Below are positions 44,788 through 54,429 of a DNA stretch of 64,000 bases, one piece after another. The position numbers and the translations under genes were made by a program. The first letter of the stretch is position 1; every line of letters starts with the position of its first letter. The stretch is from Streptomyces mutabilis (lineage in GTDB: Bacteria > Actinomycetota > Actinomycetes > Streptomycetales > Streptomycetaceae). The DNA lies in contig NZ_BMTT01000008.1 of assembly GCF_014649815.1 (NCBI RefSeq), forward strand, positions 186,001-250,000, in the 5' to 3' direction. The notes under the pieces are model-generated. The model ran no database searches. It was given only the letters and a program-made list of their open reading frames with translations, and was not told the origin of the DNA.

Positions 44788-44794
44788 CCTTCAG

Positions 44795-44868
44795 TAGCGG
44801 GGACAGGATTTGAACCTGCGACCTCTGGGTTATGAGCCCAGCGAGCTACCGAGCTGCTCCACCCCGCG
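44795..44868 (-). tRNA. tRNA-fMet (CAT), initiator, copy 1
   Basis: Minus-strand cloverleaf starting CGCGGGGTGGAGCAG, anticodon loop CTCATAA. Three G-C pairs close the anticodon stem (GGG...CCC) and the first acceptor pair is a C1-U72 mismatch, both marks of the initiator tRNA. T-loop TTCAAAT. CCA is not encoded. Identical over 74 bases to copy 2 at 47166-47239. Confidence 0.96.
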
Positions 44869-44921
44869 GCGATGAACGAAACATTACGTCAACCCGACGA
44901 CCAGAAGCAAATCGCCTTCGC

Positions 44922-45075
44922 ACCGCGTAGCTGCGGGCCCCGTACCGCGTAGCCGCTGCACCCACCCGTCCCGCGTAGCCGCGGGCAGTCGCTCCGCCGG
45001 GGCGGCACGGGTGGGCGAAGCGGCACCCCGCGACGCCGGGCCGCGACTCCCGCCCCCGGCCCGCACCCTCGCCGG
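44922..45075 (+). repeat. Streptomyces intergenic repeat, copy B
   Basis: Resembles 40930-41110: GCGTAGCTGCGGGC, GCGTAGCCGCGGGCAGTCGC and AGCGGCACCCCGCGACGCCGGG occur in the same order. GCGTAGC is itself repeated three or four times at about 18-30 base steps. It occupies the space between tRNA copy 1 and the Sel1 gene. Confidence 0.7.
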
Positions 45076-45116
45076 CGAGCCCACGAACCCGCCTCAGCCC
45101 AGCACAGCGCCCCGCG

Positions 45117-46934
45117 TCACGCCGACAACTCCTGCCGCAACGCATCCCGCAACCGAGCCGCCCGCTCCCCCACTTCCCGCGGCCCCAGCGACACCGCCCG
45201 GTCCGCCCACCACTGCCCCTCCGCCAGCTCCCCCCGCCGCGCGCACACCAGCGCCAGTCGCAGCGCCGCCCGCCCGTGCCCGGCGTCGGCGGCCCGCCGC
45301 CACCACACGACGGCCTCCGGTTCGCTCCCCTCGCGGGCCAGCAGCAGCCCCAGATTGAAGGCGCCGTTGCGCGACCCGGACTCGGCTGCCTCCCGGTACC
45401 ACCGTGCCGCCTCCACCACGTCGCCCCGCGCCGCGGCCATCATGCCGACCCGCACCTGGGCCCGCCGGTGCCCCTGGGAGGCCGCCCGCTCGTACCACTC
45501 CTCGCACTCGGACTTTTCCTGCGCCGGCTCGCCGAGCTCGTGCGCCGGCGTCAGCGGCCGGCGCGCGTCGAGCACCGTCGCCAGTCGGTACGCGGCTTCC
45601 GCGCTGCCGCCGCCCGCCGCGCACCGCAGGAACCGTTCGGCCTCGCGCTCGTCACCGTCACGCATGCGCGCCATTCCCACCTGCAGCGCCGCTTCCGTGT
45701 GCCCGGCGGCGGCGGCCCGCTCGTACCAGCGCAGCGCCGCCCGCTCCTCGCCCCGTCCGGCGTGCAGGATGCCCAGGTTGAAGGCGGCGTCGACACTGCC
45801 TGCCTCGGCGGCCTTGGAGAACCAGGGCTCGGCACCCGTCTCGTCCCCGGCGCGCAGCAGCAGGATCGCGAGCGCGTTGGACGCCTCCCGGTGCCCGGCG
45901 TACGCGGCCCGCCGGTACCACTGCTCGGCCTGTGTGGTGCGACCCTGGTCGGCGCAGAGGAGCCCGAGGTTGTACGCCCCGTTGTCGTCCCCGGCGTCCA
46001 TCGCGGCGCGGTACCAGCGCTCCGCGGTCTGGGTCTCGCCGCGCTCGGCGTGCAGCGCGCCGAGGGCGTTGGCGGCGTTGCCGTCGCCGTCCTGGGCGGC
46101 CCGCAGCCACCACACGGCGGCGCTCTCGGTGTCGCCGGCGTCCCGCAGCAGGAAGCCGAGCGCGCAGGCGGCGCGGGCCTCGCCGTCCTTGGCGGACGTG
46201 AGGTACCAGCGACCGGCCTCCTTGAGCTCGCCCCGCTTCTCCAAGATCGTCCCGAGGTGCAGTGCGGCCCGCCGGTGGCCGCGTGCGGCGGCCTGGTGGT
46301 ACCACTGCTCGGCCTCGTCGGCCGCGTCGGTGTCACCTTCGTCACGCTTCTGCCCGGCGCGCCGGTCCAGCGTCCGGGCCAGCCGGTACGCGGCCTCGCG
46401 GTGCCCGCGTTCGGCCGCTGCCCGCATCCACCGCTCGGCGCCCGCCTCGTCACCACGGTGTTCCAGCAGGTCGGCGAGCGCGTAGGCGCCGAGGACATGG
46501 CCCTGCTCGGCGGACTGGCACAGCCAGTACTCGGCGGCGGGCTCGTCCCCGCGCTCGCGGAAGTGCCGCCCCAGCGCGTGGGCGGCGGCGGCGGAACCGG
46601 CGACAGCTGCGATCCGCCACCACCCCGCGGCCTCGTCGGCGTATCCGCGCTGGTGCAGCAGGACACCCAGGTTGTTGGCGGCGGCCCGGTCGCCGGCGGC
46701 GGTGGCGGCACGCAGGTGGGACTCGGCTCCGTCGAAGTCGCCGCGACGCAGCAGCATCGCGCCGAGGACGCTCATCGCCTCGACGTCACCGGCTTCGGCG
46801 GCCAGCCGTCGGCGTACTTCCTCGGCGGCCTCGTCGGCGGCCTCCTGAGCCTCGTCCGTGGGCTCCTCCTGATCGGACGGCTGCGCAAAACGCCCTGTCC
46901 CGAACAGATTTACCATGTCCCCCATAACGTCCAT
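45117..46934 (-). CDS. Sel1-like/TPR repeat protein
   Basis: A 605-residue soluble protein built of about fourteen 36-residue Sel1-type repeats, each with a pattern near A-x4-LG-x8-RGD-x4-A-x2-WW-x2-AA-x2-GH-x2-A. Helical solenoid predicted; short acidic N-terminus (MDVMGDMVNLFGTGRFAQPSDQEE). ATG 46934 follows AGGTGG. No enzymatic motif. Such proteins scaffold complexes; the partner is unknown. Encoded between the two initiator tRNA genes in the same direction. The repeated array makes the DNA internally similar. Confidence 0.83.
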   Translation of the reverse strand: MDVMGDMVNLFGTGRFAQPSDQEEPTDEAQEAADEAAEEVRRRLAAEAGDVEAMSVLGAMLLRRGDFDGAESHLRAATAAGDRAAANNLGVLLHQRGYADEAAGWWRIAAVAGSAAAAHALGRHFRERGDEPAAEYWLCQSAEQGHVLGAYALADLLEHRGDEAGAERWMRAAAERGHREAAYRLARTLDRRAGQKRDEGDTDAADEAEQWYHQAAARGHRRAALHLGTILEKRGELKEAGRWYLTSAKDGEARAACALGFLLRDAGDTESAAVWWLRAAQDGDGNAANALGALHAERGETQTAERWYRAAMDAGDDNGAYNLGLLCADQGRTTQAEQWYRRAAYAGHREASNALAILLLRAGDETGAEPWFSKAAEAGSVDAAFNLGILHAGRGEERAALRWYERAAAAGHTEAALQVGMARMRDGDEREAERFLRCAAGGGSAEAAYRLATVLDARRPLTPAHELGEPAQEKSECEEWYERAASQGHRRAQVRVGMMAAARGDVVEAARWYREAAESGSRNGAFNLGLLLAREGSEPEAVVWWRRAADAGHGRAALRLALVCARRGELAEGQWWADRAVSLGPREVGERAARLRDALRQELSA

Positions 46935-47094
46935 CGTCGCACCACCTGCAACCTGGGTACATCCGGTATACCGCAGCCAGTGAGGTCACTTCAGCGTTTT
47001 GTCGACATGCCCACAGGGAGACAAGTCAAACACAGATCTCCCCAACTTCCCCTGGCGGCGCGGCCGTCGACCTCACCGGCACATGCGTTCGCAC

Positions 47095-47138
47095 ACCACG
47101 AAGGCCCGGATCCCTTTCGGAATCCGGGCCTTCGTGGT
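47095..47138 (-). terminator. 17-bp terminator hairpin downstream of initiator tRNA copy 2
   Basis: ACCACGAAGGCCCGGAT (47095-47111) pairs perfectly with ATCCGGGCCTTCGTGGT (47122-47138), 28 bases past the tRNA 3' end. Confidence 0.9.
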
Positions 47139-47165
47139 CGTTCGCACAAAGCTCACGAACTTTAG

Positions 47166-47239
47166 TAGCGGGGACAGGATTTGAACCTGCGACCTCTGGG
47201 TTATGAGCCCAGCGAGCTACCGAGCTGCTCCACCCCGCG
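47166..47239 (-). tRNA. tRNA-fMet (CAT), initiator, copy 2
   Basis: Identical 74-base sequence to copy 1 at 44795, with the same CGCGGGG acceptor, GGG/CCC anticodon stem and C1-U72 mismatch. Transcribed independently, with its own terminator. Confidence 0.96.
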
Positions 47240-47313
47240 CCGTTGTGTTCACAACCCTAGCACGGCGCGGGATGGGCTCTGACCAGCTCTGACGGCCGGC
47301 TCGGAGAAGGCGG

Positions 47314-50313
47314 TCAGCCGCTGCCCGAGCCCCCGCCGCCGGTATCGCCGGACGGCGCCGCGCTCGGACCGGCCTCGCCGTCCCCTGCCTTGTCCCCGCT
47401 CTCGTCGTCACCGTTCTTGCCGCCGGCGCCCTGGTCGGTCCTGGCCTGGGCCTCCTCGGCCCGCTTCAGCGCCTCCTCCAGATCCTTCTGCGCCTCGGCG
47501 TACGCGGCCAGGTCCTTCTGCTCCAACGCCTTCTGGCCGGCGTCGAAGGCCTCCTGCGCGTCACTCAGCGCTTCCCGGACCGTCGGGTTGGTGGACGTCG
47601 GCGGTGGCTCGGTCGTGCCCTCGCCCTCGTCCGCCGGCGGATCGGTCTCGGCCGCCTGCGCCCCGAAGACCTTGTTCAAAGCCTCGTCGAGGGTGTTCTC
47701 GAAGGCGGTGTTGCCCCCGTAACTCACCAGCACCTTGCGCAGCAGCGGGTACTTGAGATCGCCACCGCGCACGTAGACCGGTTCGACGTACAACAGTCCG
47801 CCGTCGAGCGGCACCGTCAGCAGGTTGCCGTACTCGACCTCCGAGTCACCACCTCTCAGGAGCCTGATGGACTCGGCGATGTCCTGTTCGGAGTTGAACT
47901 GGCTCTGCACCTGTTTGGGACCGTTGACGGTGGTGCTCGTCGGCAGTTTCAGGATTCTGATCTTGCCGTAGCCCTCCGTCCCCGCCTCGGCGTCGACCGC
48001 CATGAACGCGCTGAGGTTGTCGCGGCCGTTGGGTGTGAACGTCGTTGTCAGCGAGAAGGCCTGCTGTTCCTGGTCGGGCATCTTCATGCTCAGGTAGTAC
48101 GGCGGCACCGCGTCACCCGACTTGTTGGTCGGGTCGTCCGGCACCTGCCACACCTCGCTGCCGCTGAGGAACGTGTTGGCGTCCTTCACGTGGTAGCGGG
48201 TGAGCAGCTCGCGCTGGACCTTGAACAGGTCCTGCGGATAGCGCAGGTGCGCCATCAGCTCGTCGGAGATCTCGCTCTTGTCCTGAACCGTGTTCGGGAA
48301 GGCCTTCATCCAGGTCTTCAGGACCGGGTCCTTCTCGTCCCACTGGTAGAGCTTGACGTCACCGCTGTACGCGTCGACGGTCGCCTTCACGGAGTTGCGG
48401 ATGTAGTTGACCTGGTTCTGCTGGGCCACCACCGCCCGCTGATCGTTGGCCGCGGTCAGCGAGTCGGCCGTGGTGTCGCCGAGCGTCGTGCGCGAGGCGT
48501 ACGGGTAGCCGTTCGTCGTCGTGTAGGCGTCGACGATCCACTGGATACGGCCGTCCACCACCGCCGGGTAGGCGTCACCGTCGATGGTCAGCCACGGCGC
48601 GACCGCCTCGACGCGCTCCTTGGGCGTGCGGTTGTACAGGATCCGCGAACCCTCGCCGATGGCACCGGAGTAGATGATCTGCGGCTCGCTGAACGCCGCC
48701 GCGTACGCCGCCCGGTTGATCGGGTTGGACAGGTCGACCCCGCCGTCCCCCTTGTAGCTGAACGTCTTCTCCCCGGAGTCGTCGGAGTAGTCGATCTCCT
48801 TCTGGGGACCACCGACGATCGAGTACGTGTTGGTCTTCTCGCCGTAGTAGATCCGCTGCTCGTACGTCCCGAGGTCGCCCTCGGACGGCAGGTTGGACTC
48901 GGTGAAGACCGGGCGCCCCTCGGAGTCCACCTCGGTGCCCTTGGCCGCGACCACCCCGTAGCCGTGGGTGTAGCGGAAGTGGTTGTTGATCCAGTTCTTC
49001 TTCGGGATGCCCGCCAGGTTCAGCTCGCGCAGACCGATGACCGTGTCCTGGTCCTTGCCGTCCTTGGAGTAGCGGTCGACGTCCAGGTTGGTCGGGAACG
49101 CGTAGTAGTTACGCATCTGTTGGAGCTGCTGGAACGTCGGCGAGATGACGTTCGGGTCCATGATCCGGATGGACGCGGCGGCGTTCGCGTCGTCCCGGAG
49201 CTTGGTCTTGTCCTTGGTCTCGCTGACACCGGGGTACTCCGCGACCTGCGTGCCCTCGATGCCGTAGGCCTCGCGCGTCGCCGCCAGGTTCTTCTCGACG
49301 TACGGCGCTTCCTTGGCCTGCTCGTTCGGCTGGACCTGGAACTTCTGGACGAGCGCCGGGTACAGACCGCCGATGAGGATCGCGGACAGCACCATCAGGC
49401 CGAAGCCGATCACCGGGAGCTGCCAGGTGCGCCGCCAGATGGTGGCGAAGAACAGCAGGGCGCAGATGACGGCGATGCAGAACAGGATCGTCTTGGCCGG
49501 CAGATAGGCGTTGGCGTCGACGTACCTGAGGCCCGTCCAGCTGTCCGTGGCCTTGAAGTCGCTGGACTTCACGGCCAGCCCGTACCGGTCCAGCCAGTAG
49601 GCGACCGCCTTGAGGGCGACGAAGACCCCGATGAGCACCGACAGGTGCCCGGTGGCCGCGGCCGTGGCGCGCGCGCCCGGGCTGGTGACGCGGAGCCCGC
49701 CGTACAGGTAGTGGGTGAGCGCGGCGGCGATCACGGAGATGATCACGGCTGCGAAGCCGAAGCCGAGCAGGAACCGGTACCAGGGCAGGTCGAAGGCGTA
49801 GAAGGCGACGTCCAGCTTGAACTGGGGGTCCTTCTGCCCGAAGGGGACGCCGTTGACCCACATCAGCCAGGTCCGCCACTGACCGGACGCGGAAGCGCCG
49901 GCGATGAGGCCGACCAGGGCGGTGATACCGAGCAGCAGCCACTTCTTGTACGGGGCGATACCCATCCGGTACCGGTCGAGGTTCTGCTGCTCCATCGACA
50001 TGGCGCTCAGCGGCGGGCGCAGCCGGTGGGCCAGCCAGATGTTGAACCCGACGGCGAGGGCCATGAGCAGGCCGAAGACGAAGAAGAGACCGATCTTGGT
50101 CCACAGGGTCGTCGTGAAGACCGACGAGTAGTGGACCGACCGGTACCAGAGCCAGTCCGTCCAGAACCCGGCGAACATGGTGAACGCCATGCCGAGCACG
50201 GCGAGGACACCGAGTGTCATCAGCAGGGTTCGGACACGCCGGGACGGGCGGCCCATTCTCATCCGCGGCCCCGTCGGGGGGCCTCCGCCGCGGTCCGGCA
50301 TCTGGAAAGCCAA
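47314..50313 (-). CDS. UPF0182 family large membrane protein
   Basis: A 999-residue protein with seven membrane segments in the first 330 residues (after a Pro/Arg-rich leader) and a large extracytoplasmic domain (about 340-890), ending in an acidic low-complexity tail rich in Glu, Ala, Gly and Pro. Motifs of UPF0182 such as [20 protein letters not shown] and [13 protein letters not shown] are present. TTG 50313 is chosen with GAGGT seven bases upstream; ATG 50301 is another start. Function is unknown. Confidence 0.88.
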   Translation of the reverse strand: MAFQMPDRGGGPPTGPRMRMGRPSRRVRTLLMTLGVLAVLGMAFTMFAGFWTDWLWYRSVHYSSVFTTTLWTKIGLFFVFGLLMALAVGFNIWLAHRLRPPLSAMSMEQQNLDRYRMGIAPYKKWLLLGITALVGLIAGASASGQWRTWLMWVNGVPFGQKDPQFKLDVAFYAFDLPWYRFLLGFGFAAVIISVIAAALTHYLYGGLRVTSPGARATAAATGHLSVLIGVFVALKAVAYWLDRYGLAVKSSDFKATDSWTGLRYVDANAYLPAKTILFCIAVICALLFFATIWRRTWQLPVIGFGLMVLSAILIGGLYPALVQKFQVQPNEQAKEAPYVEKNLAATREAYGIEGTQVAEYPGVSETKDKTKLRDDANAAASIRIMDPNVISPTFQQLQQMRNYYAFPTNLDVDRYSKDGKDQDTVIGLRELNLAGIPKKNWINNHFRYTHGYGVVAAKGTEVDSEGRPVFTESNLPSEGDLGTYEQRIYYGEKTNTYSIVGGPQKEIDYSDDSGEKTFSYKGDGGVDLSNPINRAAYAAAFSEPQIIYSGAIGEGSRILYNRTPKERVEAVAPWLTIDGDAYPAVVDGRIQWIVDAYTTTNGYPYASRTTLGDTTADSLTAANDQRAVVAQQNQVNYIRNSVKATVDAYSGDVKLYQWDEKDPVLKTWMKAFPNTVQDKSEISDELMAHLRYPQDLFKVQRELLTRYHVKDANTFLSGSEVWQVPDDPTNKSGDAVPPYYLSMKMPDQEQQAFSLTTTFTPNGRDNLSAFMAVDAEAGTEGYGKIRILKLPTSTTVNGPKQVQSQFNSEQDIAESIRLLRGGDSEVEYGNLLTVPLDGGLLYVEPVYVRGGDLKYPLLRKVLVSYGGNTAFENTLDEALNKVFGAQAAETDPPADEGEGTTEPPPTSTNPTVREALSDAQEAFDAGQKALEQKDLAAYAEAQKDLEEALKRAEEAQARTDQGAGGKNGDDESGDKAGDGEAGPSAAPSGDTGGGGSGSG

Positions 50314-50465
50314 GGTGCGCACCTCGAAGTTCGCTGTTGATTCGTCAGGCCCTCGGGTTCGTGGGCCCCCCGTGCGCCCCCGTGATCGTGGGCCCACACT
50401 TATGCAACTTACTCATCGTTTACTCGGTTCCCGATTCGGGCCAGTAACGAGGCAGGATTGTGACC
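50314..50465. other. Divergent promoter gap UPF0182/PPA1309
   Basis: 152 bases between divergent starts. AT-rich ACTTATGCAACTTACTCATCG at 50398-50418 probably contains promoter elements; no palindromic operator stood out. Confidence 0.4.
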
Positions 50466-51008
50466 ATGTCCAACACCCCCATGGCAGCGAGCCCCCTCAC
50501 CCGGGCCGTACTCGAGATCGACGAGTACGTCTCCGGACTCGGCTGGGACCAGCCCGCACGCCTCTTTGCACTTGTCGACACCGCGCGGCTGAGGGCCGAT
50601 CAGCCCTCGCTCGCGGACCGGCTCGGTCTTCAGGACGAGTCGGAGAGCTCCGGCCTGACCCCGATCGAGCAGGACGAAATTCCAACGGACCAGCCGCTCG
50701 ACGAGTTCCTGGGCACCATCGCCTGGCCGGACGCGGTGGTCGGCTGTGCCCTCGTCGTGGAACGCCTGATGCTGCCGCCGTCCGCCGAGGCCCAGGTTCC
50801 GCAGGGCCTGAACGAGGCCAAACTGGCGCAGTGGGTCGCGGAGCACCCGGAACGCCAGGAGGTCCGCATGACGGTCGCGGTGCTGCGCGACGGTGCCCGC
50901 GACTCCGCCCTGCGGCTGCGGGAGAAGGACTCCGCCACGGAGGTCCTCACGGGCTCCGACCTGGTGCCGGGGCTGGCCCAGGCGCTGTCGGCGACCTTCG
51001 AGGAGTAG
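50466..51008 (+). CDS. PPA1309 family protein
   Basis: A 180-residue acidic cytoplasmic protein (MSNTPMAASPLTRAVLEIDEYVSGLGWDQPARLFALVDTA). The family is known only from actinobacteria and has no assigned function; its gene is often beside UPF0182, as here. ATG 50466 is chosen over GTG 50460 for spacing from AGGA. Convergent with the PDZ-Lon gene. Confidence 0.8.
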   Translation: MSNTPMAASPLTRAVLEIDEYVSGLGWDQPARLFALVDTARLRADQPSLADRLGLQDESESSGLTPIEQDEIPTDQPLDEFLGTIAWPDAVVGCALVVERLMLPPSAEAQVPQGLNEAKLAQWVAEHPERQEVRMTVAVLRDGARDSALRLREKDSATEVLTGSDLVPGLAQALSATFEE

Positions 51009-51047
51009 GGGGTAGGGACCGGGGCCTGTACGCGGCGGCCTCGCCGA

Positions 51048-52142
51048 TCAGCCCTTGGCGCAGGTCGGCAGGTCGGCCGTCCTTCCGGAGCGGATGTCCT
51101 CCAGCGCGCCGAGGGCGTCGTCGATGGTGTCCACCTTGACCAGGGTGAGCCCGTCGGGGGTGTCCTCGGCGGCGGCCGCGCAGTTGTCCGCGGGAGTCAG
51201 GAAGTACTTGGCGCCCTTGTCACGCGCGCCGATGGTCTTCATCCCGATGCCGCCGATCGGTCCGACCTTGCCGGTGTCGTCGATCGTGCCCGTGCCGGCG
51301 ACGAACTTGCCGCCGGTGAGGTCGCCCGGCGTGAGCTTGTCGTAGATGCCGAGGGCGAACATCAGACCGGCGCTCGGACCGCCGACGTCGGCCAGCTTGA
51401 TGTCGATGGTGAACGGGAACGTGTGGTCGGTGCCGGCGGAGATCCCCACGATGGCGCGCTTCTCACCGCCGTCGTCGGAGGTCGCGGTGGGGACCGTGAT
51501 CTTTTCCGTCCTGGTGGGCGTCCGGCCCTCCTTCTCCGCGTCGGCCTGCTCCTTGGCGGGCACGATCGTGAAGTCGACGTCCTGGCCGGGTTCGTGCTTG
51601 GTCACCAGTTCGGCGACGTCGGCGGGCTTCCGGACGGTCGTTCCGTCCACGGCCTTGATCACGTCACCGGCATGCAGCCGGCCCTCGGCCGGGGAGTCCT
51701 TGACCACCGTGGAGACAACCACCCAGGATTGCACCGGGATGTCCAGGGCCTTCAGAGCGGCCACTTTGGCGCTCTCCTGGGACTGGCTGAACTCCTCGGC
51801 GTTCTCCTGGGTGGCCTCTTCCTCGGTCTTGCCGTCCGGGTAGAGGGTCTCGTGCGGCACCACGCGGTTGTCGTGTGCCAGCCAGCCGTAGACCGCTTCC
51901 ACGAGGTTCATCTTGTACTCGGCGCTGGTGACCCGGACCGTGGTCATGTTCAGGTGACCACTCGCCTCGTAGGTCTTGTGACCGTCGATCTGCAGCACCG
52001 GCTCGCCGTCGTGATCCCCCAGGGTGTTCACCGTCGGCCCCGGGGACATCTCCGAGTACGGCACGGGGATGAACACACCCGCACACAGGAGCGCGATCAG
52101 CATCAGGGTGGAGGCGAGCATCGTTGCGGTACGGCGTGGCAT
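51048..52142 (-). CDS. PDZ and Lon-protease-like (S16) membrane-anchored protein (YlbL family)
   Basis: A 364-residue protein with a single N-terminal membrane helix (TATMLASTLMLIALLCAGVFI), a PDZ domain (about 140-205) and a C-terminal Lon proteolytic domain (about 240-345). The active-site Ser is in VGGPSAGLMFALGI and the Lys in GIGMKTIGARDKGAKYF, forming the Ser-Lys dyad. It is probably an extracytoplasmic protease tied to envelope quality control. ATG 52142. Confidence 0.88.
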   Translation of the reverse strand: MPRRTATMLASTLMLIALLCAGVFIPVPYSEMSPGPTVNTLGDHDGEPVLQIDGHKTYEASGHLNMTTVRVTSAEYKMNLVEAVYGWLAHDNRVVPHETLYPDGKTEEEATQENAEEFSQSQESAKVAALKALDIPVQSWVVVSTVVKDSPAEGRLHAGDVIKAVDGTTVRKPADVAELVTKHEPGQDVDFTIVPAKEQADAEKEGRTPTRTEKITVPTATSDDGGEKRAIVGISAGTDHTFPFTIDIKLADVGGPSAGLMFALGIYDKLTPGDLTGGKFVAGTGTIDDTGKVGPIGGIGMKTIGARDKGAKYFLTPADNCAAAAEDTPDGLTLVKVDTIDDALGALEDIRSGRTADLPTCAKG

Positions 52143-52191
52143 GGCACGACAGTACGGGACGCGGCTGTCAGAACACCGTCAGGGCGTTCGG

Positions 52192-52356
52192 TCAGGCCCC
52201 GGTCCGGGGTCGCTCCATCGCCTCGCGGAAGCGGGCGTACCCGTCCAGTTCGGGGCCGTCACTGCGGACCTTGCGCGTCCGGTTGGCCCAACTGCCCCAC
52301 AGCCCCGCGCCGACAGCAGCCACGAGCGGAATCAGCAACCAGGCAAGCGCTGCCAT
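52192..52356 (-). CDS. Conserved-looking 54-residue membrane peptide
   Basis: A short gene upstream of the PDZ-Lon gene. It has a single N-terminal helix (MAALAWLLIPLVAAVGAGLW) and a basic, charged tail (WANRTRKVRSDGPELDGYARFREAM...). Start ATG 52356 follows GGGTTGGGAGGTCGGC, a good ribosome binding site. Third-position GC and the lack of Pro-runs fit a coding sequence. It is too short to be picked up by length filters. Function unknown; it may be an accessory to the following protease, 49 bases away. Confidence 0.72.
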   Translation of the reverse strand: MAALAWLLIPLVAAVGAGLWGSWANRTRKVRSDGPELDGYARFREAMERPRTGA

Positions 52357-52521
52357 GCCGACCTCCCAACCCCATGAGCGTCCGCTACTGACTGATCAGC
52401 AGATTAACCATCCGCAGTGACAACGCTCACGCCGGGGGGCCGGTTACGCAACCGGAGCGACGACAGGGACGCAGGAGGATTCGATTCGGCGTTCGGGTGC
52501 ACCGGGCGGCCCGGGGTCCCT

Positions 52522-52983
52522 TCAGCAGGCGCCCACCCACTCCTCGGTTCCGTCGGAGAACGTCTGATGCTTCCAGATCGGCACCTCGTGCTTGAGGTCG
52601 TCGATCAGCTTCCGGCATGCCTCGAAGGCCTCGCCGCGGTGCGGACAGGACACGGCGACGACCACGGCCAGATCGCCGACCTCCAGATCCCCCACACGGT
52701 GGACGGCCGCGAGCGCCCGTACGGGGTACTCCGCGACGACCTTCTCGGCGATCCGTCGCATCTCGGCCTCCGCGCTGGGATGGCAGGAGTACCCGAGCCG
52801 ATCTACGTCGGTGCCCCCGTCATGGTTGCGCACGGTGCCCACGAACAACGCGGTGCCTCCGGCCGCGTCGTCCCCGACGGCCCGGAAGACCTCGTCCACG
52901 GAGAGGGGCGTCTCCCGAATGCCGATCAGCTTCACGGGGTCCGGGGCGGCCAGCTCACCGGGGTGGTCGTTCGTGGTTGCCAT
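52522..52983 (-). CDS. moaE: Molybdopterin synthase catalytic subunit MoaE
   Basis: A 153-residue MoaE-family subunit that together with MoaD inserts sulfur into precursor Z. HRVGDLEVGDLAVVVAVSCPHRGEAFEACRKLIDDLK and the PIWKHQTFSDGTEEWV end with the active Lys pair are characteristic. Starts are ATG 52983 or ATG 53001; neither has a strong ribosome binding site. Upstream of it is an NAD-epimerase gene in the same direction. Confidence 0.9.
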   Translation of the reverse strand: MATTNDHPGELAAPDPVKLIGIRETPLSVDEVFRAVGDDAAGGTALFVGTVRNHDGGTDVDRLGYSCHPSAEAEMRRIAEKVVAEYPVRALAAVHRVGDLEVGDLAVVVAVSCPHRGEAFEACRKLIDDLKHEVPIWKHQTFSDGTEEWVGAC

Positions 52984-53115
52984 ACGCCCATCGTGCCCCA
53001 CGGCACGGCACCCGCGGAATAGCGTGATCGCCCGGCACGCGCGCGTACCGCCTCGCAGCCTCCTGCAGCGCCGCCGACACGGACGACGGGGGCAGCGAAC
53101 GGAGGCCCACCACGA

Positions 53116-54237
53116 TCAGATCCGGCGCCGGGCCTTCCGCGCCCGCCGCACCACCGCGGCCGCGCCCAGCAGCGCCACCGTCGCTCCGGCGGCTCCCGCA
53201 GCCGTCGCGTCCTTGCGCCCGAGGCGCCGCCCGGCGACCGTGCGCCGCCCGGAGACCTCGTCCAGCAGCTCCGCCAGCACCTCCTCGTTGGTGTACTTCG
53301 GCCGCCATCCCGCATCGTGCAGCCGGCTGCCGCTCACCACCCAGGGGTACATCGTGTACGCGAGATCCCCGGCCGGGGAGGGCGTCAGGCCGATGCGGTG
53401 CAGACGGGCCGCCGCACCGAGCGCGACCGTCGAGGGCAGCTCCATACGTCGGATGCCGCTGAGCTCCTCGACTTCCTCCTGCTCCAGCCAGCCGTCACAC
53501 CCGACGGCCAGCTCACCGTCGGCCTTCTCCAGCACCGCGTACTCCAGGGCGCTGCACAGGTCGTCGACGTGGCAGAACTGCCAGGCCGGCCGCGACCCGG
53601 CCACGACGAGCAGCCGGGGTGACTCGAAGTACCTGGTCAGTGCGGTGTCCACGCCTCCGACCAGCACCGCCGGCCGGACGACGGTCACATTCAGACCGGG
53701 ATGCGCCCGGGGCGCGCGTCGCGCGAGCCGCTCGATCTCCAGCAGGTCGCCGACGCCCGTGGCCTCGGCCGTGGCGCGCAGCTCGGCGTCCTCGGAAAGC
53801 GGGAGCTCGTTGTCCGGGAGGGCGCCGTAGACCATGGCGGAGGTGCAGAGCACGACCCGGTGCACGCCGGCCGCCGCGGCGGCGGTGAGGACGGTCTGCG
53901 TCCCCCGGACGTTGTAAGCGGTCCGGGCACCCGCGTCGGTCTCCAGGTCCAGGTCGAGCGCCAGGTGCACGACCACGTCCGCGCCGCGCAGTTTCTCGGC
54001 GATGGCCGGGTCCCGCACGTCCAGGACCTGCCACCGGGCCGCCGCGCAGTCCCCACGCCGTTCGTCGATGGCCACGACCTGTCTGACCTCGTCGGACGCG
54101 GCGAGCCGCTCGGTGAGGAGCGCCCCGATCCCGGACGCGGCACCGGTCACCGCGACGACGGGTCCGCGCGCGCCGGGGCGGGCGGAACTGGTTGACTGGT
54201 TTCGCGCTGCGCGAACCTGCGGATCTGGGGAACTCAC
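53116..54237 (-). CDS. NAD-dependent epimerase/dehydratase (extended SDR)
   Basis: A 373-residue extended SDR. The nucleotide loop is AVTGAASGIGALL (about residue 27-39) and the catalytic pattern, S-A-M-V-Y-G...K-like, is present at CTSAMVYGALPDN, though a classical YxxxK is not obvious (MVYGALPDN), so catalysis is uncertain. The C-terminus RRTVAGRRLGRKDATAAGAAGATVALLGAAAVVRRARKARRRI includes a late membrane-like helix and basic tail, pointing to membrane attachment. GTG 54237 is selected with GGAGACGC upstream. Confidence 0.78.
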   Translation of the reverse strand: MSSPDPQVRAARNQSTSSARPGARGPVVAVTGAASGIGALLTERLAASDEVRQVVAIDERRGDCAAARWQVLDVRDPAIAEKLRGADVVVHLALDLDLETDAGARTAYNVRGTQTVLTAAAAAGVHRVVLCTSAMVYGALPDNELPLSEDAELRATAEATGVGDLLEIERLARRAPRAHPGLNVTVVRPAVLVGGVDTALTRYFESPRLLVVAGSRPAWQFCHVDDLCSALEYAVLEKADGELAVGCDGWLEQEEVEELSGIRRMELPSTVALGAAARLHRIGLTPSPAGDLAYTMYPWVVSGSRLHDAGWRPKYTNEEVLAELLDEVSGRRTVAGRRLGRKDATAAGAAGATVALLGAAAVVRRARKARRRI

Positions 54238-54429
54238 CGGGCGTCTCCAGCGGTTGTCTTCAGTACGGGCGCGCTCGACGCGTACGTACCAGGTGGCATC
54301 CATCCTGCCGCAGGCCGTCAGTCGGCGAAGCACCGAGGCCCGAACCGCCCCGGGTGTCTACGCTGGGTGGTGAAGTCGGGCAGCCGTGCCGCCGGAAAGA
54401 ACCGGCGGCCTTACCAGCCGAGGAACCCC

